Shown here one piece after another: positions 1 to 6,521 of a stretch of DNA of 9,727 nt. The stretch covers positions 1-9,727 of the forward strand of contig URMA01000102.1 in assembly GCA_900548875.1 (NCBI GenBank), written 5' to 3'. Source of the stretch: an uncultured Porphyromonadaceae bacterium (GTDB taxonomy: Bacteria > Bacteroidota > Bacteroidia > Bacteroidales > Muribaculaceae). The position numbers and the translations under genes were made by a program. The stretch's first letter is position 1, and each line of letters begins with the position of its first letter. The notes beneath the pieces are model-generated. The model saw only the letters and a program-made list of their open reading frames with translations, was not told the DNA's origin and searched no databases.

Positions 1-447
1 ACGTTCACGTTCCGCTTTTTCCTCCGCCAGTCGTTTCGCCTCCGCAGCTTTTTCCGCTTCCGTTTTTTCCGGCTTCTTCACCGGCTCTTTCGGCTTGACC
101 ACCTCTTTAGGTTTCACCGTTTCTTTTTTCGGTTCTTCCGCTTTAGGTTTCAAAGTGACCGTTTCCTCTTCAGTCTGTGTCAGTAAATCCTGTTCCGAAG
201 GAAGTTGCGGTTCTGTTTCTGCAGGCGGTGCTGCCGCATCTTCATCCATAATATCCACATCTACCAGAGAAGGATCATCAAAACCGCTCGCTGCGTCCAC
301 ATTCCCCAGCATCACGGGCACTCCACCTGCATCTTCATCCGGTTGGGGGACAGTAAAGCTCACCAGAATCAAAAGAGCAATCACTGCCACATGCACCAAT
401 AGTGCACCGAGCGCTCCTATGTATTCACCCTTTTTTCTTCTGTCCAT
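1..447 (-). CDS. tonB: TonB-like energy transducer, N-terminal part (runs off the window)
   Basis: The reading frame opens with ATG at 447 and stays open to base 1, giving 149 residues without a stop; the C-terminal domain lies outside the window. The protein starts MDRRKKGEYIGALGALLVHV. It has a short basic cytoplasmic tail and then one hydrophobic segment at about residues 11-31 with a His at 19, placed like the essential membrane His of E. coli TonB. An acidic stretch and a Pro/Lys/Glu-rich linker follow from about residue 97, ending in an Ala/Glu/Lys/Arg-rich, probably helical run. This is the layout of TonB, which spans the periplasm and passes proton-motive energy to outer-membrane transporters. 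It starts 6 bases after the exbD stop, so the genes are surely cotranscribed. A TolA-like role is possible, because the part that would distinguish the two is missing. Confidence 0.85.
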   Translation of the reverse strand, partial: MDRRKKGEYIGALGALLVHVAVIALLILVSFTVPQPDEDAGGVPVMLGNVDAASGFDDPSLVDVDIMDEDAAAPPAETEPQLPSEQDLLTQTEEETVTLKPKAEEPKKETVKPKEVVKPKEPVKKPEKTEAEKAAEAKRLAEEKAERER

Positions 448-453
448 TGTTTC

Positions 454-870
454 TTATTTTTTTTCAGGCGGGCGGGTAGCCAGCACCATCTTAAAATGAT
501 TCTCGTTTGCAATGTTCAATACCCTTACAATCTCACGGTAAGGTACCGATTCATCCGCATACAATGCCACATACATTTCCGGTTCCTTCTCTGCACAACT
601 CTGCAAAAAAGAGGTCAGATCGTTCAGCGCCACCGGCTGCTCTTTTTCATTGCCGAAAGCGGCATAGAAATTCAAGTCCTTATCGATAACCACTCTTGTC
701 AGCGGTTTGGCCGAAGTCTGCTGCTTGCCTTGAGGCAACAATACCTTGATGGCATTGGGCGACACCACCGTAGAGGTTATCATAAAGAATATCAGCAACA
801 GGAAAATGACGTCCGTCATGGAGGCCATGCTGAAATTGGGCGATACTCTATTTCTTCTTTTTAATCCCAT
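454..870 (-). CDS. exbD: ExbD/TolR family biopolymer transport protein
   Basis: This 138-residue protein has the full ExbD/TolR layout. A short basic cytoplasmic N-terminus is followed by a single membrane helix at about residues 20-36 (DVIFLLLIFFMITS), and then by a periplasmic domain of about 100 residues. Asp20 at the helix entry matches the conserved proton-carrying Asp of the family. The C-terminal half keeps the typical YADESVPYREIVRVL block, in which the periplasmic domain pairs and meets TonB. ExbD works with ExbB as the inner-membrane proton motor that energises TonB. The gene lies between exbB (7-base gap upstream) and tonB (6-base gap downstream), which supports a single operon. 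Length and start fit the family, and nothing suggests damage in this gene. Confidence 0.93.
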   Translation of the reverse strand: MGLKRRNRVSPNFSMASMTDVIFLLLIFFMITSTVVSPNAIKVLLPQGKQQTSAKPLTRVVIDKDLNFYAAFGNEKEQPVALNDLTSFLQSCAEKEPEMYVALYADESVPYREIVRVLNIANENHFKMVLATRPPEKK

Positions 871-877
871 CTGCCAA

Positions 878-1276
878 TTATTTTGCAGGCTCGTTCAACA
901 AGTCCATGAACTCCATTGTACGAGATTCCATTTTATTTACCACACGGTCTACCAGCATCACCAGATAATTGTAGGCAAACATAGCGATGATACCGACAAT
1001 CAGACCACCGACCGTTGTAATCATAGCTTCATAGATACCTCCGGAAAGCAAAGTGATATCAATGTTTCCGCTTCCGGCATTCGCCATTTCGTAGAAAGCA
1101 CGTACCATACCGGTCACCGTACCGAGAAATCCGAGCATCGGAGCGCCTCCGGAAATAGTTGCCATCACAGTCAGTCCTTTTTCCAGCTTTGCAACTTCAA
1201 TATTACCCACATTCTCAATAGCTACCTGCACATCGTTAATAGGACGTCCCAAACGGCTGATTCCTTTTTCTATCAT
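878..1276 (-). CDS. exbB: ExbB/TolQ/MotA family proton channel, N-terminally truncated
   Basis: The 132 residues match the C-terminal half of ExbB/TolQ. They hold the end of the cytoplasmic domain (RLGRPINDVQVAIENVGNIE), TM2 at about 36-60 with the SGGAPMLGFLGTVTGM motif, and TM3 at about 84-107 with the EAMITTVGGL motif. These two helices line the pore, and their conserved Thr residues (53, 87, 88) are present. Family members are usually about 230-270 residues, so TM1 and most of the cytoplasmic loop are missing. The frame cannot extend: the codons before ATG (1274-1276) are CGT and then TGA (1280-1282). No frame upstream encodes the missing part, since 1283-1442 holds a promoter-like box and another gene's terminator. 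The gene may make a short protein, be a pseudogene, or result from a deletion or assembly join. It heads the exbB-exbD-tonB cluster. Confidence 0.85.
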   Translation of the reverse strand: MIEKGISRLGRPINDVQVAIENVGNIEVAKLEKGLTVMATISGGAPMLGFLGTVTGMVRAFYEMANAGSGNIDITLLSGGIYEAMITTVGGLIVGIIAMFAYNYLVMLVDRVVNKMESRTMEFMDLLNEPAK

Positions 1277-1331
1277 ACGTCAGTAACTAAAACAAATCTT
1301 TTTTCGGGAGCTGTCCCCGTTTTTAGCGGTG

Positions 1332-1339
1332 CAAAGTTA
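1332..1339 (-). promoter_or_regulatory. Putative -7 box for the exbB-exbD-tonB cluster
   Basis: The minus strand reads TAACTTTG here, a full match to the Bacteroidota -7 consensus TAnnTTTG, followed by CA. Transcription would start near 1325 and leave a leader of about 50 bases before the short exbB start. No clear -33 TTTG is seen at the right distance, so the call rests on the -7 box and its position. The box may have belonged to a longer ancestral gene before the exbB N-terminus was lost. Confidence 0.5.
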
Positions 1340-1382
1340 CAGAAAAAAAGTGTTCAGCATTCCGCTTTCAATAAAAAGAAAA

Positions 1383-1419
1383 CATAAAAAGAACGGCAAC
1401 CGTGAAATGCGGTTGCCGT
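1383..1419 (-). terminator. Intrinsic terminator of the PepSY-like lipoprotein gene
   Basis: A perfect 10-bp inverted repeat (1393-1402 with 1410-1419, arm ACGGCAACCG) encloses a 7-base loop. On the minus strand it is followed by a T-rich run (TCTTTTTATG, 1383-1392). It begins 23 bases after the stop of the lipoprotein gene, the usual place for a factor-independent terminator, and it separates that gene from the exbB promoter. Confidence 0.87.
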
Positions 1420-1442
1420 CGTATCGGGTGGGTGAGGATTTG

Positions 1443-2738
1443 TCAGTCTTCAAATCTGTTGACTATTACGCCGTTGTCGTTGATATGCAGTACCCAGTCC
1501 ATGCCCTTTTGTTCTACTTCCACTTCATAGAAACTGTTGGCAGGGAGATGATGATATTCGATTTCGTTTTCCACTTTGGCATTGGCGAATTCTTTGCCGA
1601 CGGCATCCTTGATGATTTGCGGAACGGCCGTCCAGTTCAGTTCCCAATCGCTGCCTACCCATTCCATTTTGCCGTTGAAGCGAATTTCCTTTTCGATTCC
1701 TTCATGGCGGACTTCCACGCAGAGATAGCCGTCGTCGTATTCCTTACCGACGATTACAGCACCCGGATAAAGCTTTTCTACAGCTTGCTGAAGTTCTTCG
1801 CCTACAGCCACTGAAGCCGAGTTGCCGGGTGTCGAAGGTTTGTCGATGACATTGCCGTCGGCGGAGATATACACATCCGTACTGCCATAGCGCGATTCGA
1901 GTTCAAATTTATAGTAGGTGCCGTTGGCTTGTGTCACGTATTCGTCGATGTCGTCGATTTTCGTATAGTGAGCAAACTGTTCCGTTGCTTTCAGAGCATT
2001 CATCACTTGCACCGGAACGGCGGATTCCGTCATTTCTGTTTTTGTCTGTATCCATTCGCCTGCTGTAGTGAACAAAATTTCACGCACCAGGCGGTTGTCA
2101 ATGATTTCCACTTCTGTCTGGCCGTCTTCCTTGTCGATGTCAATGATGCGGGCTTCCGGATAATTTTGCTTGAGCCATGCGTCGATTCCTGCGGCAGGAG
2201 TTTGTGGCAATATGTTTTCGTAGTCGTTGTCCTTTTCGGCATCAACTACGGTCTTGACCAAAATTCCATCTTCAGCATAGTAGAGGTCAAGATCCGTTTC
2301 TGTTCCGTTTTCTTTTTTCTCGACATCAATCACATAGAGCGTTTCAGCATCTTTGCGTTGTATTTTGTCGGCTTCTTTGTCGTAAGTCCACGGTGCTTTG
2401 GAGTATTCGCTTTCGTTGAAAGCCGTCAGCACCGCCTGCGGCAGCATGTCGAAAGGAACGTCGGTGTCAGTCATTCCCCATTCTGCACTTGCCATGTGGA
2501 ACCATGCCTTTGTGGTGTATGTTGTTGCTTTTGTCAGCGGTTGGCTGAACGATGCTACTGCATATTCTCCTTTTTGTTCCCACGAAATGTTGGTTGCATT
2601 CGGAAACATTTGGTTGAAATTGCTTACTACAGCTTCAGGCAGGTTGCTGTCGATAGGTTCATTTCCCGTTTCGTTGCATGCGAAGAAGGTAAATGCACCT
2701 GCTATCAGTGCCAGTCTTGAAAGTTGTTTTGTGTTCAT
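1443..2738 (-). CDS. Lipoprotein with three PepSY-like (beta-lactamase-inhibitor-like) units
   Basis: This is a 431-residue predicted lipoprotein. The ATG at 2738 is preferred over an in-frame ATG at 2768 because it places a classic signal peptide at the N-terminus (MNTKQLSRLALIAGAFTFFAC) with lipobox Cys21. The mature part seems to hold three related units at about 33-165, 177-300 and 310-431. Each has an amphipathic helix of the type LPxAVxxxFNQxFPxA followed by beta strands rich in acidic and aromatic residues, as in the PepSY-like family common in Bacteroidota. The family is periplasmic or surface-located, and its biochemical role is poorly known; binding or inhibition of a partner is only a guess. 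The gene ends at a strong terminator and is divergent from the secreted protein gene at 3000, with 261 bases between them, so shared control is likely. Confidence 0.85.
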   Translation of the reverse strand: MNTKQLSRLALIAGAFTFFACNETGNEPIDSNLPEAVVSNFNQMFPNATNISWEQKGEYAVASFSQPLTKATTYTTKAWFHMASAEWGMTDTDVPFDMLPQAVLTAFNESEYSKAPWTYDKEADKIQRKDAETLYVIDVEKKENGTETDLDLYYAEDGILVKTVVDAEKDNDYENILPQTPAAGIDAWLKQNYPEARIIDIDKEDGQTEVEIIDNRLVREILFTTAGEWIQTKTEMTESAVPVQVMNALKATEQFAHYTKIDDIDEYVTQANGTYYKFELESRYGSTDVYISADGNVIDKPSTPGNSASVAVGEELQQAVEKLYPGAVIVGKEYDDGYLCVEVRHEGIEKEIRFNGKMEWVGSDWELNWTAVPQIIKDAVGKEFANAKVENEIEYHHLPANSFYEVEVEQKGMDWVLHINDNGVIVNRFED

Positions 2739-2765
2739 ATTTTGATAAGTTAAAGTGTTCGTGTG

Positions 2766-2773
2766 CAAATTTT
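2766..2773 (-). promoter_or_regulatory. Weak putative -7 box for the PepSY-like lipoprotein gene
   Basis: The minus strand reads AAAATTTG followed by CAC, which matches five of the six fixed positions of TAnnTTTG. It lies 28 bases before the chosen start at 2738, giving a leader of about 20 bases. No clear -33 element is seen; that region is filled by the direct repeat at 2781-2801. Confidence 0.35.
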
Positions 2774-2780
2774 GTGTCAG

Positions 2781-2801
2781 ATTCTGAATTAATTCTGAAT
2801 T
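2781..2801. repeat. Tandem direct repeat ATTCTGAATT, possible operator
   Basis: Two perfect copies of ATTCTGAATT (2781-2790 and 2792-2801) are separated by one base, an 11-base period of about one helical turn. They cover the stretch from about -12 to -40 relative to the putative minus-strand promoter of the lipoprotein gene, which suits a regulator site. The regulator is unknown and the region is A/T-rich, so chance is not excluded. Confidence 0.45.
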
Positions 2802-2824
2802 GAAACTTAAATGTTATCAGTAAA

Positions 2825-2849
2825 TAAACTTTTTTAGTTAAAAAGTTTA
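2825..2849. repeat. Perfect 10-bp inverted repeat in the divergent promoter region
   Basis: TAAACTTTTT (2825-2834) pairs perfectly with AAAAAGTTTA (2840-2849) across a 5-base centre. The right arm overlaps the expected -33 region of the plus-strand promoter at 2846-2875. No gene ends nearby, so it is better read as an operator-like palindrome than as a terminator. Confidence 0.5.
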
Positions 2850-2875
2850 GCTTAAAACGGATTTTCGTATATTTG
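2846..2875 (+). promoter_or_regulatory. Putative promoter of the secreted CxxS protein gene
   Basis: TATATTTG at 2868-2875 matches the Bacteroidota -7 consensus TAnnTTTG exactly and is followed by CA. A TTTAG stretch at 2846-2850 sits at the expected -33 distance. Transcription would start near 2882, leaving a leader of about 118 bases before the ATG at 3000. The leader has no long stem or small open frame that I could support. Confidence 0.65.
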
Positions 2876-2999
2876 CATCCATAGGATATGTGTTTGTATA
2901 AAACTTAAAAAAGTGTGGTTTTCTTCGCTATCTTGTGAGCGTAGGGCACGTATGTTATTGACTTATTCGTTGAATTTGAGTAATATTAATAAATAAATT

Positions 3000-4916
3000 A
3001 TGCCGATGAAAAAACTTTTACTATCTGTTTTGTCGTTGTGCTTTGTTGCAACAAGTATGTTCGGGCAGATTGCCCGACATGAGGCCATTGAACTTCCCAA
3101 AATGGCAAAAGCGCCTGTTTCGGATGATTTGCAATGGTTGACTAATGCCACTGATGTGGATACATATTATTCTTTGGGGGCTGGATTGGCTTGTGAATTT
3201 GGCGCTGTTTCCTGTTTTACTCCCGACAAACTTTCTGCTTACGACGGATTACAGGTGTCGGTGATTAATATAGGCGTTGCCAATACAGTGTCGGATGCTA
3301 CGATTTTTGTGATGCAGGGTAGTTCCCCGTCGACGGCAACGGAAATCGCTTCGAAAAAAGTTTCGGGACTATCAAGTTATTTTAATTATGTGAAACTTGA
3401 TGCTCCATTCACTATCGACGCTTCTGAAAATCTGTATATCGGCTTCAAGATGAATGTCGATGACTCGATTTATCCGCTTTTGTACGATGGTTCCGGATTG
3501 GAAGCTACGGATGCAGGTTTGTCGTATGTCTATATGGACGGCGACTATATGGATTTGTCTGAGCGATCTGATTTCCTGTATTTGGGCCATCCGATGATTC
3601 AAGCTTTGGTTGGTGGTGATGAAAACAAGTTGCTGACCGTGTCTGTGTGGGAAATGACCGACGGCGATACTAATGTGTTCAAATATCAGCCGATTGGAAG
3701 TGAAGTAAATCCTGTTGTCACATTTGTCAACAATTCATTCTGTACGGTGGAAAGTATGACTGTCAGCTATTCTGTCAATGGAGAGGTGGCTGAGAAGACT
3801 TATACATTCTCTCCGGCTGTCGCTTCGAATTCTATTACGGCTACAAGCATAGAATTGCCGAAAATTGTTTTTGATGGAGATGTGGATTACTCCTATTTCG
3901 TGACACAACTCAATGGGCAGCCGATAGCAGAAGTAGGAGGAAGCTGTTCGTTTTATGCCTACGACAAGCAGGATGCCGTCGACCGTACGTTGCTGATGGA
4001 AAAATTCTACAGCCAATACTGCGGCTACAGTCCGGAAGGCAAGGAAGCCATTGATGCCGCCGTTGTCGGCTATGAAGATCGCGTGGCACGCATTTATCAT
4101 CATGCGGGCTATCGTGTTGATGTTTTCACGATTGACGAGAGTGTCGAAACCGCTACTGCATTCGGTGTGTTTTTCTCACCGGCTACAATGGGCGACCGTA
4201 TGTGGCATTATTCTTTGGGTAACAATGTGTTCAATGCCATGCAGTGGACCGGTGACTTGATTGCTGAATACCTGCAGCATGACGGTTTGGCTTCTCTGAA
4301 TATTTCTGATTCCTATGATGTGGAAACGCGTGAATTGACGGTCAATGTCAGCGGAAAGTGTATTGTAACTCCTGTGGACAAGAAAATGACGGTGGTGGTG
4401 ACAGAAAGCAATTATTCGTCTTTCCAGTCGAATGCCCAAAACTATAAGCATGACCATTTCCCGATTCTGTATCTCACGGCTGCAGACGGTGATGATTTGC
4501 AGGTTAACGAGGACGGCAGTTATGACATGACTTTCAAAGGCGTGATACCGCAGTCCTATAACAATGGTAACGGTACGATTGTGACGGGAAACAAGGTAAA
4601 TATAAATCTTGATGAATTGCGCATTGTAGCGTTTATTTCCGACGGATGGGATGGGATTATTAGTGACCGTTATGTTCTGAATTCGGCGACCAAGGAGGCT
4701 GCAACGGTTGGCGCTTCTGTTGCCGGAGTGGAACTGCCCGGTGTGAATGTCTACGGTGTCGACAGCCGTATCGTGGTGGAAGGTGATTACGACCGTGTGC
4801 AAGTGTTCAATGCTTCCGGTATTGAAACGGGAACAGAAGGCCTGTCAGCCGGTCTTTACATTGTTAAGGTTATGGCCGACGGCCAGTCGATGGTAAAGAA
4901 AGTTGCAGTGAAATAG
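3000..4916 (+). CDS. Secreted protein with thioredoxin-like (CxxS) segment and type IX-style C-terminal domain
   Basis: This 638-residue protein begins with a signal peptide (MKKLLLSVLSLCFVATSMFGQ); the in-frame ATG at 3006 is an equally good or better start. Residues about 50-205 form a beta-rich domain of unknown type. A second beta-rich stretch follows at about 210-320. From about 330 a thioredoxin-like segment resembles Omp28-related Bacteroidota proteins: LMEKFYSQYCGYSPEG (Cys341-Gly-Tyr-Ser344), then a YHHAGY block and FFSPATMGDR with a likely cis-Pro at 394. Relatives usually carry CxxC here, so the second Cys is replaced by Ser. The last 57 or so residues (about 582-638) resemble a type IX secretion sorting domain, with GLYIVKV and the terminal KKVAVK. 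Export and surface attachment are likely; the function is unknown. It is divergent from the PepSY-like lipoprotein gene. Confidence 0.8.
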   Translation: MPMKKLLLSVLSLCFVATSMFGQIARHEAIELPKMAKAPVSDDLQWLTNATDVDTYYSLGAGLACEFGAVSCFTPDKLSAYDGLQVSVINIGVANTVSDATIFVMQGSSPSTATEIASKKVSGLSSYFNYVKLDAPFTIDASENLYIGFKMNVDDSIYPLLYDGSGLEATDAGLSYVYMDGDYMDLSERSDFLYLGHPMIQALVGGDENKLLTVSVWEMTDGDTNVFKYQPIGSEVNPVVTFVNNSFCTVESMTVSYSVNGEVAEKTYTFSPAVASNSITATSIELPKIVFDGDVDYSYFVTQLNGQPIAEVGGSCSFYAYDKQDAVDRTLLMEKFYSQYCGYSPEGKEAIDAAVVGYEDRVARIYHHAGYRVDVFTIDESVETATAFGVFFSPATMGDRMWHYSLGNNVFNAMQWTGDLIAEYLQHDGLASLNISDSYDVETRELTVNVSGKCIVTPVDKKMTVVVTESNYSSFQSNAQNYKHDHFPILYLTAADGDDLQVNEDGSYDMTFKGVIPQSYNNGNGTIVTGNKVNINLDELRIVAFISDGWDGIISDRYVLNSATKEAATVGASVAGVELPGVNVYGVDSRIVVEGDYDRVQVFNASGIETGTEGLSAGLYIVKVMADGQSMVKKVAVK

Positions 4917-4936
4917 AAATAAATTGCATTCAGAGG

Positions 4937-4978
4937 AAAGAAAGTCCCGGTTGCTTTAGGCGGCCGGGACTTTTCTTT
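4937..4978 (+). terminator. Intrinsic terminator of the secreted protein gene
   Basis: AAAGTCCCGG (4941-4950) pairs with CCGGGACTTT (4964-4973) over a 13-base loop, and outer A/T bases extend the stem almost to 4937 and 4978. A T-rich tail (TTTTCTTT) follows on the plus strand. It begins about 20 bases after the stop at 4916. Confidence 0.87.
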
Positions 4979-4984
4979 GGCTCT

Positions 4985-5030
4985 GTGATAAAATAAAACA
5001 GGCATACCGTTTGGGCGGCATGCCTGTTTT
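4985..5030 (-). terminator. Intrinsic terminator of asnS
   Basis: AAAACAGGCAT (4995-5005) pairs perfectly over 11 bp with ATGCCTGTTTT (5020-5030). On the minus strand the stem runs into TTTTATTTTATC, a suitable U-tract. It begins 21 bases after the asnS stop. With the plus-strand terminator at 4937-4978 it insulates the two convergent genes. Confidence 0.85.
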
Positions 5031-5051
5031 GTAGGGTTTCTATGTGTTGAA

Positions 5052-6440
5052 TTAGAATTCGCAGTTGTTCGGAGTACGTGGGAAAGGAATCACGTCGCGG
5101 ATATTGGTCATGCCGGTTACGAAAAGCACGAGGCGTTCGAAACCGAGGCCGAAACCGGAGTGAGGCACTGTACCGAAGCGGCGTGTGTCGAGATACCACC
5201 ACATGTCCTTCATCGGAATGCCCAGTTCGTCGATGCGCTTAGCCAGTTTTTCGTAGTTTTCTTCACGTTCGGAACCGCCGATGATTTCGCCGATTTTCGG
5301 GAAGAGCACGTCCATGGCACGTACGGTCTTGCCGTCGTCGTTCTGCTTCATGTAGAAGGCTTTGATTTCTTTCGGATAGTCGGTCAGGATTACCGGCTTC
5401 TTGAAATGCTCTTCTACGAGGAAGCGTTCGTGTTCGCTCTGCAGGTCAGCTCCCCAGAATACCGGGAACTCGAACTTATGGCCGGATTCTTCCAGAATTT
5501 TCACGCCTTCCGTGTAGGTCAGGCGGACAAATTCGTTGTTGACAACAAATTTCAGGCGGTCAACAAGTTCCTCGTCGTACATCTTGGCAAGGAATTCGAT
5601 ATCGTCGGCTGCATTTTCGAGTGCATAGTTGATACAATATTTGATAAAGTCCTCAGCCAACTCCATATTGTCGTTGATGTCGTTGAACGCAACTTCCGGT
5701 TCAATCATCCAGAATTCCGACAAGTGGCGCGGCGTATTGGAGTTCTCAGCGCGGAATGTCGGGCCGAAAGTGTAGATGGCACCGAGGGCTGTAGCTCCGA
5801 GTTCGCCTTCCAGCTGTCCGGAAACGGTAAGGTTGGCCGGCTTTCCAAAGAAGTCCTGTGAATAGTCCACAGTTCCGTCTTCTTTTTTAGGAAGGTCGTT
5901 GAGGTTGAGCGTAGTCACCTGGAACATGGCTCCTGCACCCTCGCAGTCGCTGGCTGTGATGAGCGGAGTGTTGAGGTAGAAGAATCCGCGTTCGTTGAAG
6001 AACTTGTGGATGGCAAAGGCCAATGTGTGGCGGATGCGGAAAATGGCTCCGAATGTATTGGTACGTGGGCGCAGGTGAGCTTTCTCGCGCAAGAATTCGA
6101 GCGTGTGTCCTTTCTTCTGCAACGGATATTCGTTGGCATCTGCCGTTCCGTAGATTTCAAGTGTTTCTGCCTGTATTTCAGCAGTCTGTCCTTTTCCCTG
6201 CGATTCTACCAGCTTGCCTTCGACATGGATGCTGGCACCGGTAGTAATTGGCTTCAGATCCTCTTCCGTGAACTTCTCCATATCGAACACGATCTGTATG
6301 TTCTTGATAGTCGAGCCGTCGTTGAGGGCAACGAACTGAACGTGCTTGTTACCTCTACGGGTTCTAACCCAACCTTTCACGCATACATTGGTGTTGATGA
6401 GTTCCGGATTCCAGATGTCCGCTATTTTTGTTCTTTTCAT
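5052..6440 (-). CDS. asnS: Asparagine--tRNA ligase
   Basis: This 462-residue cytoplasmic class IIb synthetase charges tRNA-Asn with asparagine using ATP. An N-terminal OB-fold anticodon-binding domain (about residues 17-103, VKGWVRTRRGNKHVQFVALN) is followed by the catalytic core. Motif 2 is seen at about 227-250 (GPTFRAENSNTPRHLSEFWM, key Arg230 and Glu232) and motif 3 at about 429-440 (GFGLGFERL, Arg436). The C-terminus RTPNNCEF fits AsnRS; an AspRS of this group would be longer and carry a GAD insert. Length agrees with bacterial AsnRS and no key residue is missing. It lies 81 bases after the rluB-like gene with no recognisable -7 box in the gap, so read-through is likely. The spacer carries the hairpin at 6464-6495. 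The downstream terminator is clear. Confidence 0.97.
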   Translation of the reverse strand: MKRTKIADIWNPELINTNVCVKGWVRTRRGNKHVQFVALNDGSTIKNIQIVFDMEKFTEEDLKPITTGASIHVEGKLVESQGKGQTAEIQAETLEIYGTADANEYPLQKKGHTLEFLREKAHLRPRTNTFGAIFRIRHTLAFAIHKFFNERGFFYLNTPLITASDCEGAGAMFQVTTLNLNDLPKKEDGTVDYSQDFFGKPANLTVSGQLEGELGATALGAIYTFGPTFRAENSNTPRHLSEFWMIEPEVAFNDINDNMELAEDFIKYCINYALENAADDIEFLAKMYDEELVDRLKFVVNNEFVRLTYTEGVKILEESGHKFEFPVFWGADLQSEHERFLVEEHFKKPVILTDYPKEIKAFYMKQNDDGKTVRAMDVLFPKIGEIIGGSEREENYEKLAKRIDELGIPMKDMWWYLDTRRFGTVPHSGFGLGFERLVLFVTGMTNIRDVIPFPRTPNNCEF

Positions 6441-6463
6441 ATTAAGTATATTATAAATGGTAA

Positions 6464-6495
6464 CCTCCTTCTCCGCGAAAGGGCAGAGCAGGAGG
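6464..6495 (-). promoter_or_regulatory. Leader hairpin masking a GGAGG element upstream of asnS
   Basis: CCTCCTTCTC (6464-6473) can pair with GAGCAGGAGG (6486-6495) with one mismatch and a 12-base loop. In the minus-strand transcript the 3' arm contains AGAAGGAGG and ends 23 bases before the asnS ATG. No U-tract follows, so it does not look like a terminator. It may be an RNA-processing or translation-control structure, or simply a spacer hairpin. Confidence 0.4.
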
Positions 6496-6521
6496 ATTAT
6501 TCAGTTTTTGGTTAATTCACA

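Noticed and set aside
746..1387. Plus-strand open frame of 213 codons across exbB and its upstream region
   Set aside because: It is antisense to exbB and exbD and has no recognisable domain.
1929..2720. Plus-strand open frame of 263 codons opposite the PepSY-like gene
   Set aside because: Cys/Phe/Val-rich shadow frame; the minus-strand frame has a lipoprotein signal, recognisable domains and a terminator.
4176..4802. Minus-strand open frame of 208 codons opposite the secreted protein gene
   Set aside because: His/Ile/Arg-rich shadow frame antisense to a gene with a signal peptide, promoter and terminator.
4937..5030. Small RNA gene made of two adjacent hairpins
   Set aside because: Each hairpin has a T-tract on the strand of the gene that ends beside it, so they are best explained as two convergent terminators.
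5160..5861. Plus-strand open frame of 233 codons opposite asnS
   Set aside because: It is antisense to a complete, well-conserved AsnRS and its composition is that of a shadow frame.
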